In this document: positions 43,855 to 52,936 of the stretch, one piece after another
How positions within the stretch are numbered: the stretch's first letter is position 1
How the letters are laid out: each line of letters starts with the position of its first letter
The notes under the pieces: model-generated
Database searches by the model: none
What the model was told of the DNA's origin: nothing
Seen by the model: only the letters and a program-made list of their open reading frames with translations
Origin: Rhodocyclaceae bacterium
GTDB lineage: Bacteria > Pseudomonadota > Gammaproteobacteria > Burkholderiales > Rhodocyclaceae
NCBI GenBank assembly: GCA_008080565.1
Contig: VIKE01000030.1
Location: 1 to 64,000 of the forward strand
Length of the DNA: 64,000 nucleotides
Direction of reading: 5' to 3'
Translations under genes and position numbers: made by a program

Positions 43855-44511
43855 ATGGTGGAAATCCCTACAACCCGGTCAACGCAAATCTGTCTGGTGC
43901 GCCACGGCGAGACCGAGTGGAACGCCGAACGGCGCATCCAGGGGCAGATCGACATCGGCCTCAACGAAACCGGTGTGCGCCAGGCCATGGCGGCCGGGCG
44001 CTGGCTCAGATCGGCCGGTATTGTCGCGCTCTACAGCAGCGATCTCAAGCGGGCATGGACGACGGCGCAATCGATTGGCGCCGAACTCGGGCTGGAGCCG
44101 ACGCCGGTGCCCGAAATGCGTGAACGGCGCTACGGTGTTTTCGAGGGGCTGACTTACGACGAGGCGAAAGCCAATCATCCGGAAGGCTACGCCGCCTTCG
44201 AAGGGCGCAACGCCGACTACGATTTCGAGAAGGGTGAAAGCCTGATTGCCATGTTCGCGCGCGTGACCGGCAAGCTCAAGGAGCTGGCGGCACTGCATCC
44301 CGGCCAGACCATCGCCATTGTGCTGCACGGCGGCGTGCTCGATATCATCAACCGCTTTGTGCGTGGCAACTCGCTGGAAACGCCGCGCGATTTCCTGATT
44401 CCGAACGCCGGCATCAACTGGATTGTCACGGTCGACGGCCAGTGGACCCTCAAAACCTGGGGCGAAACCGACCATCTGGAGCCGGGCGCCCTTGACGAGC
44501 TTCCGGCGTGA
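43855..44511 (+). CDS. Histidine phosphatase (phosphoglycerate mutase-like)
   Basis: The product is 218 aa from ATG 43855; an upstream in-frame start at 43819 has no better ribosome site. Catalytic motif LVRHGETEWNAERRIQGQ, second histidine in IVLHGGVLDII, and SSDLKRAWTTAQ and RRYGVFEGLTYDEA place it in the cofactor-dependent PGAM/phosphatase superfamily. Members include CobC, GpmB and broad-specificity phosphatases; the substrate cannot be told. glyA follows 39 nt downstream and may be co-transcribed. Confidence 0.88.
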   Translation: MVEIPTTRSTQICLVRHGETEWNAERRIQGQIDIGLNETGVRQAMAAGRWLRSAGIVALYSSDLKRAWTTAQSIGAELGLEPTPVPEMRERRYGVFEGLTYDEAKANHPEGYAAFEGRNADYDFEKGESLIAMFARVTGKLKELAALHPGQTIAIVLHGGVLDIINRFVRGNSLETPRDFLIPNAGINWIVTVDGQWTLKTWGETDHLEPGALDELPA

Positions 44512-44550
44512 TAAAATTCGACCCCTTTTCAATGGCTTGAGGCATTTAAC

Positions 44551-45801
44551 ATGTTTTCCGCGAAAGACACCCTGGCAAAAGTTGACCCTGAACTCTGGCA
44601 GGCCATGCAGGCCGAAGTGCAGCGTCAGGAAGACCACATCGAACTGATCGCGTCCGAAAACTACGTGAGCAAGGCCGTCATGGAAGCCCAGGGCTCCCAG
44701 CTCACCAACAAGTACGCCGAAGGCTACCCGGGCAAGCGCTACTACGGTGGCTGCGAATACGTCGACGTCGTCGAGCAGATCGCCATCGACCGTTTGAAGA
44801 AATTGTTCGGTGCCGATGCCGCCAACGTCCAGCCGAATTCCGGTTCGCAGGCCAACCAGGCCGTCCTCATGGCCTTTGCCAAGCCGGGCGACACCATCAT
44901 GGGCATGAGCTTGGCCGAAGGCGGTCACCTGACCCACGGCATGGCGCTCAACATGTCCGGCAAGTGGTTCAACGTCGTTTCCTACGGTCTCGATGCCAAT
45001 GAAGCCATCGACTACGACAAGATGGAAGCGCTGGCCCGCGAGCACAAGCCGAGGATCATCGTCGCCGGCGCTTCGGCCTACGCCCTGCGCATCGACTGGG
45101 AACGCTTCGCCAGGATCGCCAAGGAGGTCGGCGCCATTTTCTGGGTGGACATGGCTCACTACGCCGGCCTGATTGCCGCCGGCTTCTACCCGAACCCGGT
45201 GCCCTTCGCCGATGTCGTGACCTCGACCACGCACAAGACCCTGCGCGGCCCGCGCGGCGGCGTCATCCTGATGAAGGCCGAGCACGAAAAGGCCCTCAAT
45301 TCCGCCATCTTCCCCGGCCTGCAAGGCGGCCCGCTCGAGCACGTCATCGCAGCCAAGGCTGTTGCTTTCAAGGAAGCCGCGACGCCGGAGTTCAAGAACT
45401 ACCAGGAACAGGTCATCAACAACGCCCGCGTCATGGCCCGGGTACTCGGCGAAGAGCGCGGTCTGCGCATCGTTTCCGGTCGCACCGAAAGCCACGTCTT
45501 CCTACTCGACCTGCGCGCCAAGAACATCACCGGCAAGGAAGCCGAAGCTGCCCTCGGCCGTGCCCACATCACGGTCAACAAGAACGGCATCCCGAACGAC
45601 CCGCAGAAGCCGTTCGTTACTTCCGGCATCCGCATCGGTTCGCCAGCCATGACGACGCGTGGTTTCACCGAAATCGAAGCTGAAACCATCGCCCATCTGG
45701 TGGCTGACGTGCTCGAGGCGCCGAACGACGAAGCTGTTGCCGCTACCGTGCGTGCCAAGGTCGCTGCCTTGTGTGCCAAGTTCCCGGTCTACGGCGCGTG
45801 A
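44551..45801 (+). CDS. glyA: Serine hydroxymethyltransferase
   Basis: The product is 416 aa, full length. It converts serine and tetrahydrofolate to glycine and methylene-tetrahydrofolate, the cofactor used by ThyA. Visible: [47 protein letters not shown] and the PLP lysine K229 in [15 protein letters not shown]. It is the first gene of a glyA-nrdR-ribD group, the usual betaproteobacterial order. No glycine riboswitch is visible in the 39 nt upstream. Confidence 0.97.
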   Translation: MFSAKDTLAKVDPELWQAMQAEVQRQEDHIELIASENYVSKAVMEAQGSQLTNKYAEGYPGKRYYGGCEYVDVVEQIAIDRLKKLFGADAANVQPNSGSQANQAVLMAFAKPGDTIMGMSLAEGGHLTHGMALNMSGKWFNVVSYGLDANEAIDYDKMEALAREHKPRIIVAGASAYALRIDWERFARIAKEVGAIFWVDMAHYAGLIAAGFYPNPVPFADVVTSTTHKTLRGPRGGVILMKAEHEKALNSAIFPGLQGGPLEHVIAAKAVAFKEAATPEFKNYQEQVINNARVMARVLGEERGLRIVSGRTESHVFLLDLRAKNITGKEAEAALGRAHITVNKNGIPNDPQKPFVTSGIRIGSPAMTTRGFTEIEAETIAHLVADVLEAPNDEAVAATVRAKVAALCAKFPVYGA

Positions 45802-45870
45802 AAATTCCAGCGTTTGCCCACACGGCGTTGCCTTGTTCGGGCGGCGCGCTGAGATTTTCGGGAGTTTGAA

Positions 45871-46335
45871 GTGAAATGCCCCTTCTGCGGCAACGACGAC
45901 ACGGCGGTTGTTGATACCCGCCTCTCCGATGAGGCGGATGTCGTGCGTCGCCGCAGAAAGTGCAATGCCTGTGACAAGCGTTTCACCACCTACGAGCGGG
46001 CTGAAATCCAGCTACCGCAAGTGGTCAAGAAAAACGGCCTGCGCACCGAGTTCAGCCGGGCCAAGCTGCGCGCCAGTCTGGAACTGGCGCTGCGCAAGCG
46101 GCCGGTGTCGATCGAGTCGGTCGATGCCGCTGTCGCCGATATCGAAGAAAGATTGCGCTCGGCCGGTGAGCGCGAGGTGACGACGCAGCAGTTGGGCGAA
46201 CTGGTCATGCGCGAGCTTAAGAAGCTCGACAAGGTGGCCTACATCCGCTTCGCCTCGGTCTATCGCAACTTTGAAGACGTGGATGCCTTCTCCAAGGCGA
46301 TCCGCGAAGTTTCGCCCTCCGCCAAGAAAAAATGA
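45871..46335 (+). CDS. nrdR: NrdR transcriptional repressor of ribonucleotide reductase genes
   Basis: The product is 154 aa, starting at GTG 45871 with GGGAG upstream. An N-terminal zinc ribbon ([38 protein letters not shown]) is followed by an ATP-cone (residues 49-139: [20 protein letters not shown] through [19 protein letters not shown]). It senses ATP/dATP and represses nrd operons. No NrdR box was searched for outside the window. The stop overlaps the ribD start (ATGA at 46332). Confidence 0.96.
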   Translation: MKCPFCGNDDTAVVDTRLSDEADVVRRRRKCNACDKRFTTYERAEIQLPQVVKKNGLRTEFSRAKLRASLELALRKRPVSIESVDAAVADIEERLRSAGEREVTTQQLGELVMRELKKLDKVAYIRFASVYRNFEDVDAFSKAIREVSPSAKKK

Positions 46336-47420
46336 GCTTTTCAGCCGTCGACCACGGCATGATGGCGCGCGCCCTGCAACTGGCCGAGCGCGGCCTGTGG
46401 ACGACTTCGCCCAATCCGCGCGTTGGTTGCGTCGTGGTCCGCGACGGTGAAATCGTCGGTGAAGGCTGGCACGAGAAGGCTGGCGAGCCGCATGCCGAAG
46501 TCCATGCCCTGCGCGCCGCCGGTGAGAGGGCGAAAGGCGCCACGGCTTATGTGACGCTTGAACCTTGCAGCCATCATGGCCGGACGCCGCCCTGCGCCGA
46601 GGCCCTGATTGCCGCGGGCGTTGCGCGCGTCGTTTCGGCGATGACCGATCCCAATCCGTTGGTATCCGGCAAAGGGCTGGCCTTGTTGCAGGCGGGGGGT
46701 ATCGAGACAGCAAGCGGTTTGCTGGAAAGCGAGGCGCGCGAACTGAATATCGGCTTCGTTTCGCGCATGACGCGTGGCCGGCCGTGGTTACGCCTCAAGG
46801 CGGCGGCCAGTCTGGATGGAAAGACTGCGCTCAACAACGGCGTCAGCCAGTGGATCACCGGCCCCGATGCGCGCCGTGATGGTCACGCCTGGCGGGCCCG
46901 TGCCTGCGCCATCCTGACCGGTATCGGTACCGTGCGCGACGACGATCCGAATCTGACTGTGCGCGACGTGGCGACGACGCGTCAGCCCTTGCGCGTGGTG
47001 GTCGATAGCCGGCTGGAAATTCTGCCGACGGCGCGCATTCTGCAAGGCGAGCCGGTGCTGATCGTCGGCGCCATAGAGAATGCCGAAAAAATGGCATTGC
47101 TACGGTCAACGGGAAATTTCGTCGAAATTCTGAATAACGGCAGCGACAAGGTTGACCTCAAAGCCCTGCTCGAATTGCTGGCCCGGCGCGGCATCAACGA
47201 GGTTCACGCCGAAGCCGGCTTCAAGCTCAATGGTTCGCTGCTGGGCGAAGGGCTGATTGATGAGTTGCTGCTCTATCTGGCGCCCTGCCTGATTGGCCAC
47301 GAGGCGAGCGGCCTGTTCAACCTGCCCGAGCTGATTACGCTAGACGGCAAGCGGCGCTTGAAGATTCGCGATCTGCGCCAGCTTGGCGAAGATATTCGCC
47401 TGATCGCACGTTTCCCTTAG
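46332..47420 (+). CDS. ribD: Bifunctional riboflavin biosynthesis deaminase/reductase
   Basis: The product is 362 aa. The N-terminal cytidine-deaminase-like domain has [11 protein letters not shown] and [16 protein letters not shown] (zinc ligands). The C-terminal reductase domain starts near residue 150 with [15 protein letters not shown] and includes [15 protein letters not shown]. It catalyses steps 2 and 3 of riboflavin synthesis. Translationally coupled to nrdR. The 3' end overlaps the convergent moeB frame. A 39-bp repeat in the opposite orientation is embedded at 47097-47135. Confidence 0.95.
   Translation: MSFSAVDHGMMARALQLAERGLWTTSPNPRVGCVVVRDGEIVGEGWHEKAGEPHAEVHALRAAGERAKGATAYVTLEPCSHHGRTPPCAEALIAAGVARVVSAMTDPNPLVSGKGLALLQAGGIETASGLLESEARELNIGFVSRMTRGRPWLRLKAAASLDGKTALNNGVSQWITGPDARRDGHAWRARACAILTGIGTVRDDDPNLTVRDVATTRQPLRVVVDSRLEILPTARILQGEPVLIVGAIENAEKMALLRSTGNFVEILNNGSDKVDLKALLELLARRGINEVHAEAGFKLNGSLLGEGLIDELLLYLAPCLIGHEASGLFNLPELITLDGKRRLKIRDLRQLGEDIRLIARFP
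47097..47135 (-). repeat. 39-bp GTTGACCGT repeat, copy 12 (inside ribD)
   Basis: On the minus strand: ATTCAGAATTT, CGACG, AAATTT, then CCCGTTGACCGTAGCAA. It is antisense to ribD and falls in a poorly conserved surface segment ([13 protein letters not shown]). Confidence 0.8.
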
Positions 47421-48032
47421 GTCCGCACACGGCGCAGTCGTCGTCCTTCTTGAAACGGACGGTGCGCCATTCCATGGTCAGCGCATCGAGCAGCAATAGC
47501 CGTCCGGTCAAAGCCTCGCCAATGCCGGCCGCCAGCTTGAGCGCCTCGGCCGCCTGCATGGTGCCGATGATGCCGGTCAGCGGGGCGAAAACGCCCATCA
47601 CGGCGCAGCGCACTTCCTCGACATCCTCGCCTTCGGGAAACAGGCAGTGGTAGCACGGTGAATCGTCGCGGCGCAGGTCGTAGACGCTGATCTGGCCATC
47701 GAAGCGGATGGCCGCACCGGACACTAGCGGTTTGCGGTGATGCACGCAGGCGCGGTTGATGGCGTGGCGGGTGGCGAAGTTGTCGGTGCAGTCGAGAATG
47801 TATGCAGAATCTGCCGCTGCAGGTTGGTGAAATCGACCGTGTCGTCGTCGACCAGCGTGATCCTGCCGACCCCGGCCGAGGCCAGGTAGAGCGCCGCTGG
47901 CGAACCAAGACCGCCGGCGCCGATGATCAATGCGTGGGTATCCAGAATTCGCGTCTGACCTTCGATGCCCAACGCGTCGAGCAGGATGTGTCGGCTGTAA
48001 CGGAGTAGCTGCTCGTCGGTCATTTGGTGCAT
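47335..48032 (-). pseudogene. MoeB/ThiF/HesA-type adenylyltransferase, disrupted by deletion and frameshift
   Basis: The family adenylates the C-terminal glycine of ThiS- or MoaD-like sulfur carriers. ATG 48032 begins MTDEQLLRYSRHILLDALGIEGQ; the nucleotide-binding GAGGLGSPAALYLASAG and DFTNLQRQILHT follow. The frame then changes near 47805 and continues as ILDCTDNFATRHAINRAC, PLVSGAAIRFDGQ, CYHCLFPEGED and GTMQAAEALKLAAG to CAVCG. About 40 residues expected between RQILHT and VLDCTDNF (with the VGQPKVESA-type segment) are missing, with a frame change. The end overlaps ribD. It sits after ctpA and a small gene on the same strand, the normal place for moeB in betaproteobacteria. Confidence 0.85.
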
Positions 48033-48084
48033 TGTCAGCCATTGTGATCAAGGAGGGTTAAAACCCGATCCTCGATCCCGTGAG

Positions 48085-48486
48085 CTACTTGTATTCGCGC
48101 CACTCCGGTGGCGTGTCGTCATGGTCGCCGTGCGGGTGATGTTCCCAGGCGTTGACGTAGGCTTCCTGGGCCGAGCGTTTCAGGCGTTTTTCCGGGGCGC
48201 CGATGTTGTGCAGCTGGGTCTCTTCGACGTAGTAGATCAGCGCCCGGGTCAGTTTCGTGAATAACGTGTTGTCGAGATGAAAGCCTTTGTCGACCAGATG
48301 CTCGTCAAGCTCCCGCAGGGTGTGCTGCTGCAGATCGTAGCAGACACCCAGCGAGCGCTTTTCGAATCTGGCCTGAACCTCGACTTCCTCCAGATGCTGC
48401 AGATCATCCGCCGCTTCGGGCACCTGGCCCGGCGGAAACTTGGAGAACAGAATTTCCCGGTTTTTCTTGAGGTCTGTGTCGGCCAT
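48085..48486 (-). CDS. Conserved small acidic protein of unknown function
   Basis: The product is 133 aa from ATG 48486; GGGAGGG lies just upstream, and the ATG at 48489 is too close to it. It has no signal peptide, no membrane segment and one cysteine (GVCYDLQQH). Its middle is helical and rich in Leu and charged residues; the tail is His/Asp-rich (EHHPHGDHDDTPPEW) and could bind metal. I do not recognise the family. It lies between ctpA and moeB on the same strand, so it is probably part of that operon. Confidence 0.7.
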   Translation of the reverse strand: MADTDLKKNREILFSKFPPGQVPEAADDLQHLEEVEVQARFEKRSLGVCYDLQQHTLRELDEHLVDKGFHLDNTLFTKLTRALIYYVEETQLHNIGAPEKRLKRSAQEAYVNAWEHHPHGDHDDTPPEWREYK

Positions 48487-48506
48487 CATCCCTCCCGATC
48501 AATGAA

Positions 48507-49922
48507 CTATTGCGCCTTATTCTGCATGATCTGAAGACCCTTGAGAAGATTCAGCGCCTGCTGGAACTGGTAGTCACCCTTGGTGGCGTACTCCAGACGT
48601 TGCGGCATTTCTTCCTCGGCATCTTCCTTCTTGTCCTTGCCGTTTTTGAGTGTCTTGGTCGCTCCCTTGGCTTCCGGCTTGGCCGGTTCCTTGGTTGCTT
48701 CCTTGTCGCGGTCGTTGCTCAGGTGGCGGTCGAGGTCGGCTTCGCGCACGCGCATTCCCGGGCTGGCGCCGTTGGCGCTCTCTTCGACAACGATGTCCGG
48801 CGTGATGCCCTTGGCCTGAATCGAGCGGCCTTCCGGCGTGTAGTAGCGGGCCGTGGTGAGCTTGATGGCGGTGTTGCCCGGTAGCGGCAGAACGGATTGC
48901 ACCGAGCCTTTGCCGAAACTCTGGGTGCCGACGATGATGGCGCGCTTGTGATCCTGCAGTGCGCCGGCGACGATTTCGGAAGCCGAGGCAGAGCCGCCAT
49001 TGACCAGAACGACCATCGGCACCTTCTTGGCTTCGACGGGCATGTTCTTGAGCGGATCTTCCTTGCTGCCGCGCAGGTAATCCTGTGCCCGCGCCCGGAA
49101 TTCCTGCTTGGCGTCGGCGGTGCGGCCATCGGTCGATACGACCTTGACGTCGGGTGGCAGGAAAGCTGCTGAAACGCCGATGGCGCCGTTGAGCAGGCCG
49201 CCCGGGTCGTTGCGCAAATCGAGCACCAGACCGTTCAGCTTGTTGCCATCCTTGTAGAGGGCGGAAACATGCTTGGCCAGTTCGGCGACGGTATTTTCCT
49301 GGAATTGCGTGACGCGCACCCAGCCGTAGCCGGGCTCGACCAGTTTGGATTTGACGCTCTGCACCTTGATCACTTCGCGGATCAGGGTCAGCTCGATCGG
49401 CTTGGTTTCGCCCTTGCGGATGATCGACAGTTTGATTGGCGTCTTCGGCTTGCCGCGCATCTTCTTGACGGCATCCGACAGGGTCAGACCCTTGACCGGG
49501 GTTTCGTCGAGTTTGAAGATCAGGTCGCCGGCCTTGACGCCAGCGCGATAGGCCGGGGTATCCTCGATCGGCGAAACGACCTTGACCAAGCCGTCTTCCA
49601 TGCCGACTTCAATGCCCAGGCCGCCGAATTCGCCCTGCGTGCCGACTTGCAGATCCTTGAAGGCATCGGCGTCGAGGTAGGTCGAGTGCGGGTCGAGGTT
49701 GGAGAGCATGCCGGAAATGGCATTGGTGATCATCTTCTTGTCTTCGACCGGCTCGACATAGCCCTGCTTGATGGCGCTGTACACCTCGGCAAAGGTGCGT
49801 AGCTCATCGATAGGCAGGCCGGGTTTGACTTCCTTTTCGGCCATGGCCGGGAAGTTCAGGCTGATCAGTGCGCCGGCGACAAAGGCGCCAACGGTCAAGC
49901 TAATGGTTTTAGTTTTGCTCAT
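48507..49922 (-). CDS. ctpA: Carboxyl-terminal processing protease (S41 family)
   Basis: The product is 471 aa from ATG 49922, which overlaps the envC stop. An N-terminal signal or anchor (residues 1-28) sends it to the periplasm. A PDZ domain spans about 85-165 (GGLGIEVGMEDGLVKVVSPI, AGVKAGDLIFKLD). The catalytic Ser/Lys dyad is in NGGSASASEIVAGALQD and GTQSFGKGSVQS. The C terminus is a Lys/Glu-rich tail with a conserved end (QFQQALNLLKGLQ). CtpA proteases trim peptidoglycan hydrolases and lipoproteins; pairing with envC fits cell-wall remodelling. Confidence 0.95.
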   Translation of the reverse strand: MSKTKTISLTVGAFVAGALISLNFPAMAEKEVKPGLPIDELRTFAEVYSAIKQGYVEPVEDKKMITNAISGMLSNLDPHSTYLDADAFKDLQVGTQGEFGGLGIEVGMEDGLVKVVSPIEDTPAYRAGVKAGDLIFKLDETPVKGLTLSDAVKKMRGKPKTPIKLSIIRKGETKPIELTLIREVIKVQSVKSKLVEPGYGWVRVTQFQENTVAELAKHVSALYKDGNKLNGLVLDLRNDPGGLLNGAIGVSAAFLPPDVKVVSTDGRTADAKQEFRARAQDYLRGSKEDPLKNMPVEAKKVPMVVLVNGGSASASEIVAGALQDHKRAIIVGTQSFGKGSVQSVLPLPGNTAIKLTTARYYTPEGRSIQAKGITPDIVVEESANGASPGMRVREADLDRHLSNDRDKEATKEPAKPEAKGATKTLKNGKDKKEDAEEEMPQRLEYATKGDYQFQQALNLLKGLQIMQNKAQ

Positions 49923-51352
49923 TTCAAGCTGGCCCATTTCATCGGGTCGATCGGTTGCCCTTGGTGGCGGAGTTCAAAGTATAAACCGGATTCAGGATTG
50001 CCCCCGCTGTTCCCCACAGTGGCCACCGTTTCTCCACCCTTGACGGCCTGGCCGACCTGTTTGAGCAGGGCATCGTTGTTGCCGTAGATCGACAGGTAGG
50101 CGTCGCCGTGGTCGACGATGAGCAGGTTGCCGAAGCCGCGCATCCATTCCGAGAAGACGACGCGGCCGCCGGCAATGGCCTTGACCTCGCTGCCGGCGCC
50201 AGCCTTGATGAACAGGCCGCGCCAGGTGCCGCCGCCGTCACGGGCCGAACCGAAACGGCCAGAGACCGCGCCGCGTACCGGCAGGCGCAGGCTGCCGCGC
50301 TGGCGAGCGAAACTGCCGTTGCTCGGGGCGGGTTCGTAGTGGTTTTCGGCTTCAACGGTTCTTGGGCGAGTGGGTTCTATGGCGGGAGTCGGGCGGGCGA
50401 TTTCCCGCTCTTCCGGATGCGAAGGTCGCTTGTCCTTTTCTCGTTCCCTCTCGCGCTCTTTTTCCTTCTGCCGAGCCGCGGCCTGGCGCACTTCGGCCAG
50501 GCGTGCCGCTTCGGCTGCCTTGGCCGCCTTTGCCGCCTGGGCGGCGAGGATTTTTGACAGCCGATCAATCAGCTGGGTCATCCGTTTTTCGTTTTGTTGC
50601 AGGGTGCCGATTTCCTTGCGCTGGGCGCTGACCTTGCTGGCCAGCTGGGCGTACAGCGCCTGGCGCTCCTCGCGCTGCCTCTGTAGATCGGCATGGCGTT
50701 TTTTCTGCTCCGCTTCGACCTCGGCTAATTCAGCGCTGCGCTCCTTGGCGTCGGCGGCCAGCGCTTTCTTTTTGTCGAGTGTCGCGTTGATTTCGCCCAT
50801 CAGTTCGGCACGGGTCAGGGCGATGGCTGACAGGTAGTGCAGGTCGCGCGCCATCTGGTTGGGATCATCGCCATTGAGCAGCAGTTGCAGCGAGTCCGGG
50901 GTGCCGCGCAGGTATTGTTTGTAGATCAGTCTTTCCAGCTGGGCTTGTTGCTGGCCGAGCGTGACGCCGAGTTCCTGTGATTGTTGCTCAAGGTTTTTGA
51001 GCTTTTTTTCCAGTTGACCGCGGGAATCGTTCAATTCGTGCAGCTCGCGTTGCAGGCGCGAAATCTGGCGATCGGATTCGCGCAGGCGGTCGCCGGCGTC
51101 AGCTTTGCTCTCTTCGCTGCTGGATAATTCCTTGCGCAACCCTTCGATGCGGCTGCGCAATTCGCCCAGATCGGCCTGTTTTTCGGCAATGTCGGGCGAA
51201 GCGACGATCTGGGCCGGTTTTTTTTCGACCGCGGCAGGCTTGGCGCCGACCGGTGCCGCGCCCGTGAAAATGGCGGCAATCAGTGCCGCTGTCAGCCTTT
51301 TGCCGGATGGCCGAGGGCTGCGCTGGCCGTGCCGGGTATGTCCAAAGGTCAT
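49919..51352 (-). CDS. envC: EnvC-type murein hydrolase activator (coiled coil plus LytM domain)
   Basis: The product is 477 aa from ATG 51352; an upstream in-frame start would add a non-signal-like segment. A signal peptide (to about residue 35) is followed by a long coiled coil (60-290), a Lys/Arg/Glu-rich linker, and a LytM (peptidase M23) domain from about 370 to the end. In the LytM domain GAGSEVKAIAGGRVVFSEWM and FGNLLIVDHGDAYLSIYGNN are present; the zinc-binding HxxxD and HxH are degenerate, as in regulatory EnvC proteins that activate amidases rather than cut peptidoglycan. It is coupled to ctpA (ATGA overlap). Confidence 0.92.
   Translation of the reverse strand: MTFGHTRHGQRSPRPSGKRLTAALIAAIFTGAAPVGAKPAAVEKKPAQIVASPDIAEKQADLGELRSRIEGLRKELSSSEESKADAGDRLRESDRQISRLQRELHELNDSRGQLEKKLKNLEQQSQELGVTLGQQQAQLERLIYKQYLRGTPDSLQLLLNGDDPNQMARDLHYLSAIALTRAELMGEINATLDKKKALAADAKERSAELAEVEAEQKKRHADLQRQREERQALYAQLASKVSAQRKEIGTLQQNEKRMTQLIDRLSKILAAQAAKAAKAAEAARLAEVRQAAARQKEKEREREREKDKRPSHPEEREIARPTPAIEPTRPRTVEAENHYEPAPSNGSFARQRGSLRLPVRGAVSGRFGSARDGGGTWRGLFIKAGAGSEVKAIAGGRVVFSEWMRGFGNLLIVDHGDAYLSIYGNNDALLKQVGQAVKGGETVATVGNSGGNPESGLYFELRHQGQPIDPMKWASLK
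50988..51026 (+). repeat. 39-bp GTTGACCGT repeat, copy 13 (inside envC)
   Basis: TCAAGGTTTTTGAGC, TTTTTTT, then CCAGTTGACCGCGGGAA. It is antisense to envC and falls in the coiled coil, encoding part of DSRGQLEKKLKNLEQ. Confidence 0.75.
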
Positions 51353-51393
51353 CGCGGATTGATTTCGATTAAGCGAAACGTAAAACGCTATTT

Positions 51394-51399
51394 TATAAT
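51394..51399 (+). promoter_or_regulatory. -10 element upstream of the arsR-type operon
   Basis: A perfect TATAAT lies 29 nt before the TTG start of the ArsR gene, in the divergent space with envC. No good -35 is at the expected distance, so activation or an extended element may be involved. Confidence 0.4.
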
Positions 51400-51427
51400 G
51401 CGCCATTCACCGAAACGAGGTTTTATC

Positions 51428-51745
51428 TTGGAAACGCCTTCCTTCAGTTTGATCGACAAGCAGGAGCACATCGAGCTGGCCGCCCGTGCGCTGAAATCCA
51501 TTGCCCACCCGCTGCGCCTGAAAATCCTTTGCGTGCTTGGCGAACAGGAGGCGTGTGTGCAGGAAATCGTCGAAGCGGTGGGGACATCGCAAAGCAATAT
51601 TTCCCAGCACCTGGCCATTCTGCGCGAAAAAGGCGTGCTGGTGACCCGCAAGGATGCCAACCGTGTTTATTACCGGGTTGGTGACCAACGTACGCTGCAA
51701 CTGGTCAGCATGATGCGCGAAGTTTTTTGCGGGACGGAGGCTTAA
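51428..51745 (+). CDS. ArsR-family winged-helix regulator
   Basis: The product is 105 aa. I chose TTG 51428 because GAGG lies 7 nt upstream; the earlier ATG at 51398 overlaps the TATAAT box. The winged helix is LAARALKSIAHPLRLKILCVLGE, QEIVEAVGTSQSNISQHLAILREKG, VYYRVGD. A single Cys at position 3 of the recognition region (QEACVQEI) and one near the C terminus (VFCGTEA) could form a thiol or metal switch. It leads an operon with a rhodanese, grxC and secB, so it probably senses a sulfur or redox signal; this is inference. Confidence 0.85.
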   Translation: METPSFSLIDKQEHIELAARALKSIAHPLRLKILCVLGEQEACVQEIVEAVGTSQSNISQHLAILREKGVLVTRKDANRVYYRVGDQRTLQLVSMMREVFCGTEA

Positions 51746-52174
51746 GTGATACCGATGGAATTTATCAACCAGAATATCCTTCTGGTTTCGCTGGTCGCTG
51801 TCAGTGGCCTTTCCCTGCTCTGGCCGATGGTGATGCGCCCCGCCGGCAATAGCGTCGGGCCGGCCGAGGCGACTCAGTTGATCAATCGTGAAGATGCGCA
51901 CATCCTTGATGTTCGTGAAGCTGCCGAGTATGCGGCCGGGCATTTGCCGGAAGCGAAGAATATTCCGACCGGCGCGCTGGCCGAGCGTATCGGCGAGCTG
52001 GACAAGTTCAAGGACAAGCCGATCATCGTTTGCTGTGCCTCCGGCATGCGCTCGAACAAGGCCTGTGGCGAGCTCAAGAAGCAGGGCTTCGAAAAGCTGT
52101 ACAACCTGTCCGGTGGTGTTGATGCCTGGGTGGGGGCCGGTTATCCGATCAAGAAGGGGGCCAAGAGCAAATGA
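51746..52174 (+). CDS. Membrane-anchored rhodanese-like protein
   Basis: The product is 142 aa. GTG 51746 has GGAGG 5 nt upstream and directly follows the ArsR stop; ATG 51755 is a less well-spaced option. A single N-terminal hydrophobic helix (about 8-30) is followed by a single rhodanese domain with the active-site loop IVCCASGMRSNKAC. Similar to E. coli YibN, which sits upstream of grxC-secB-gpsA in the same order. A sulfurtransferase or thiol-handling role is likely; YibN has also been linked to protein translocation. Confidence 0.9.
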   Translation: MIPMEFINQNILLVSLVAVSGLSLLWPMVMRPAGNSVGPAEATQLINREDAHILDVREAAEYAAGHLPEAKNIPTGALAERIGELDKFKDKPIIVCCASGMRSNKACGELKKQGFEKLYNLSGGVDAWVGAGYPIKKGAKSK

Positions 52175-52431
52175 GCGCCCATGTCCTGATGTATACGACG
52201 GCAGTCTGCCCTTATTGCACGCGCGCCAAGCAATTGCTCAAGGCGCGCGGCGTTGAGCTGATTGAGGAGGTTCGTGTCGATCTCGATCCGGAACGCCGCG
52301 ATGAAATGATGCAGAAAACTCAGCGGCGTACAGTGCCGCAAATCTTCATTGGCGAAACCCACGTGGGTGGCTGTGACGATCTCTATGCCCTCGATGCATC
52401 CGGTCAGTTGAAGCCGCTGCTCGAAGGCTGA
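52171..52431 (+). CDS. grxC: Glutaredoxin 3
   Basis: The product is 86 aa. It has the dithiol active site C13-P-Y-C16, the TVPQIFIGETHVGGCDDL segment that binds glutathione, and family-typical length. It reduces protein-glutathione mixed disulfides and ribonucleotide reductase. The ATG overlaps the rhodanese stop (ATGA). It lies between yibN-like and secB genes, as in E. coli. Confidence 0.96.
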   Translation: MSAHVLMYTTAVCPYCTRAKQLLKARGVELIEEVRVDLDPERRDEMMQKTQRRTVPQIFIGETHVGGCDDLYALDASGQLKPLLEG

Positions 52432-52461
52432 TTAAACCGATTTAACTTCTGAAAGAAAATC

Positions 52462-52926
52462 ATGGAACAAAACGCTCAGCCCGTCTTCGGCATTGAAAAA
52501 CTCTACGTCAAGGATCTGTCGGTCGAAGTGCCGAATGCGCCGGAAATCTTCCTCGAGCGCGAAGCTCCGCAAGTCGAGATCCAGCTCAATACCGGTGGCC
52601 GCACCGTCGGCGACAGCGTCTACGAAGTCGTGCTGACCGTTACCGTTACCGCCAAGATGGGCGACAAGACGGTTTTCCTGGTTGAAGTTGGCCAGGCCGG
52701 TATCTTCCGCATCCAGAATGTGCCGGAAGAGCAGATCGAGCCGCTGATTGCTGTTGCCTGCCCGAACATCCTCTTTCCTTACGCCCGTGAAGCAGTCTCC
52801 GACTCGGTCAGCCGCGCCGGCTTCCAGCCGATCGTCCTGCAGCCGGTCAACTTTGAAGGCATGTACATGCAGCGCCTGCAGCAGCAGGAGCAGTCTGGCG
52901 CGCCGGTTGAAGTGTCGATCCAGTAA
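52462..52926 (+). CDS. secB: SecB protein-export chaperone
   Basis: The product is 154 aa. SecB tetramers keep preproteins unfolded and deliver them to SecA. Matching segments: FGIEKLYVKDLSVEVPNAPE, YEVVLTVTVTAKMGDKTVFL, VEVGQAGIFRIQNVPEEQ, CPNILFPYAREAVSDSVSRA and QPVNFEGMYMQRLQQQ. ATG 52462 is 30 nt after grxC, in the same operon. Confidence 0.97.
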   Translation: MEQNAQPVFGIEKLYVKDLSVEVPNAPEIFLEREAPQVEIQLNTGGRTVGDSVYEVVLTVTVTAKMGDKTVFLVEVGQAGIFRIQNVPEEQIEPLIAVACPNILFPYAREAVSDSVSRAGFQPIVLQPVNFEGMYMQRLQQQEQSGAPVEVSIQ

Positions 52927-52936
52927 GGTGATCGCC

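Noticed and set aside
44512-44550. Glycine riboswitch upstream of glyA
   Set aside because: Only 39 nt separate the genes, and no riboswitch-like structure is visible.
45568-45584. ACGGTCAACAAGAA in glyA, similar to the repeat core
   Set aside because: It encodes the conserved TVNKN segment and lacks both AT tracts.
51212-51240. GGCCGG, T tract and CGACCGCGGCA in envC
   Set aside because: It resembles a repeat copy but the core is shortened by several bases; kept out of the count.
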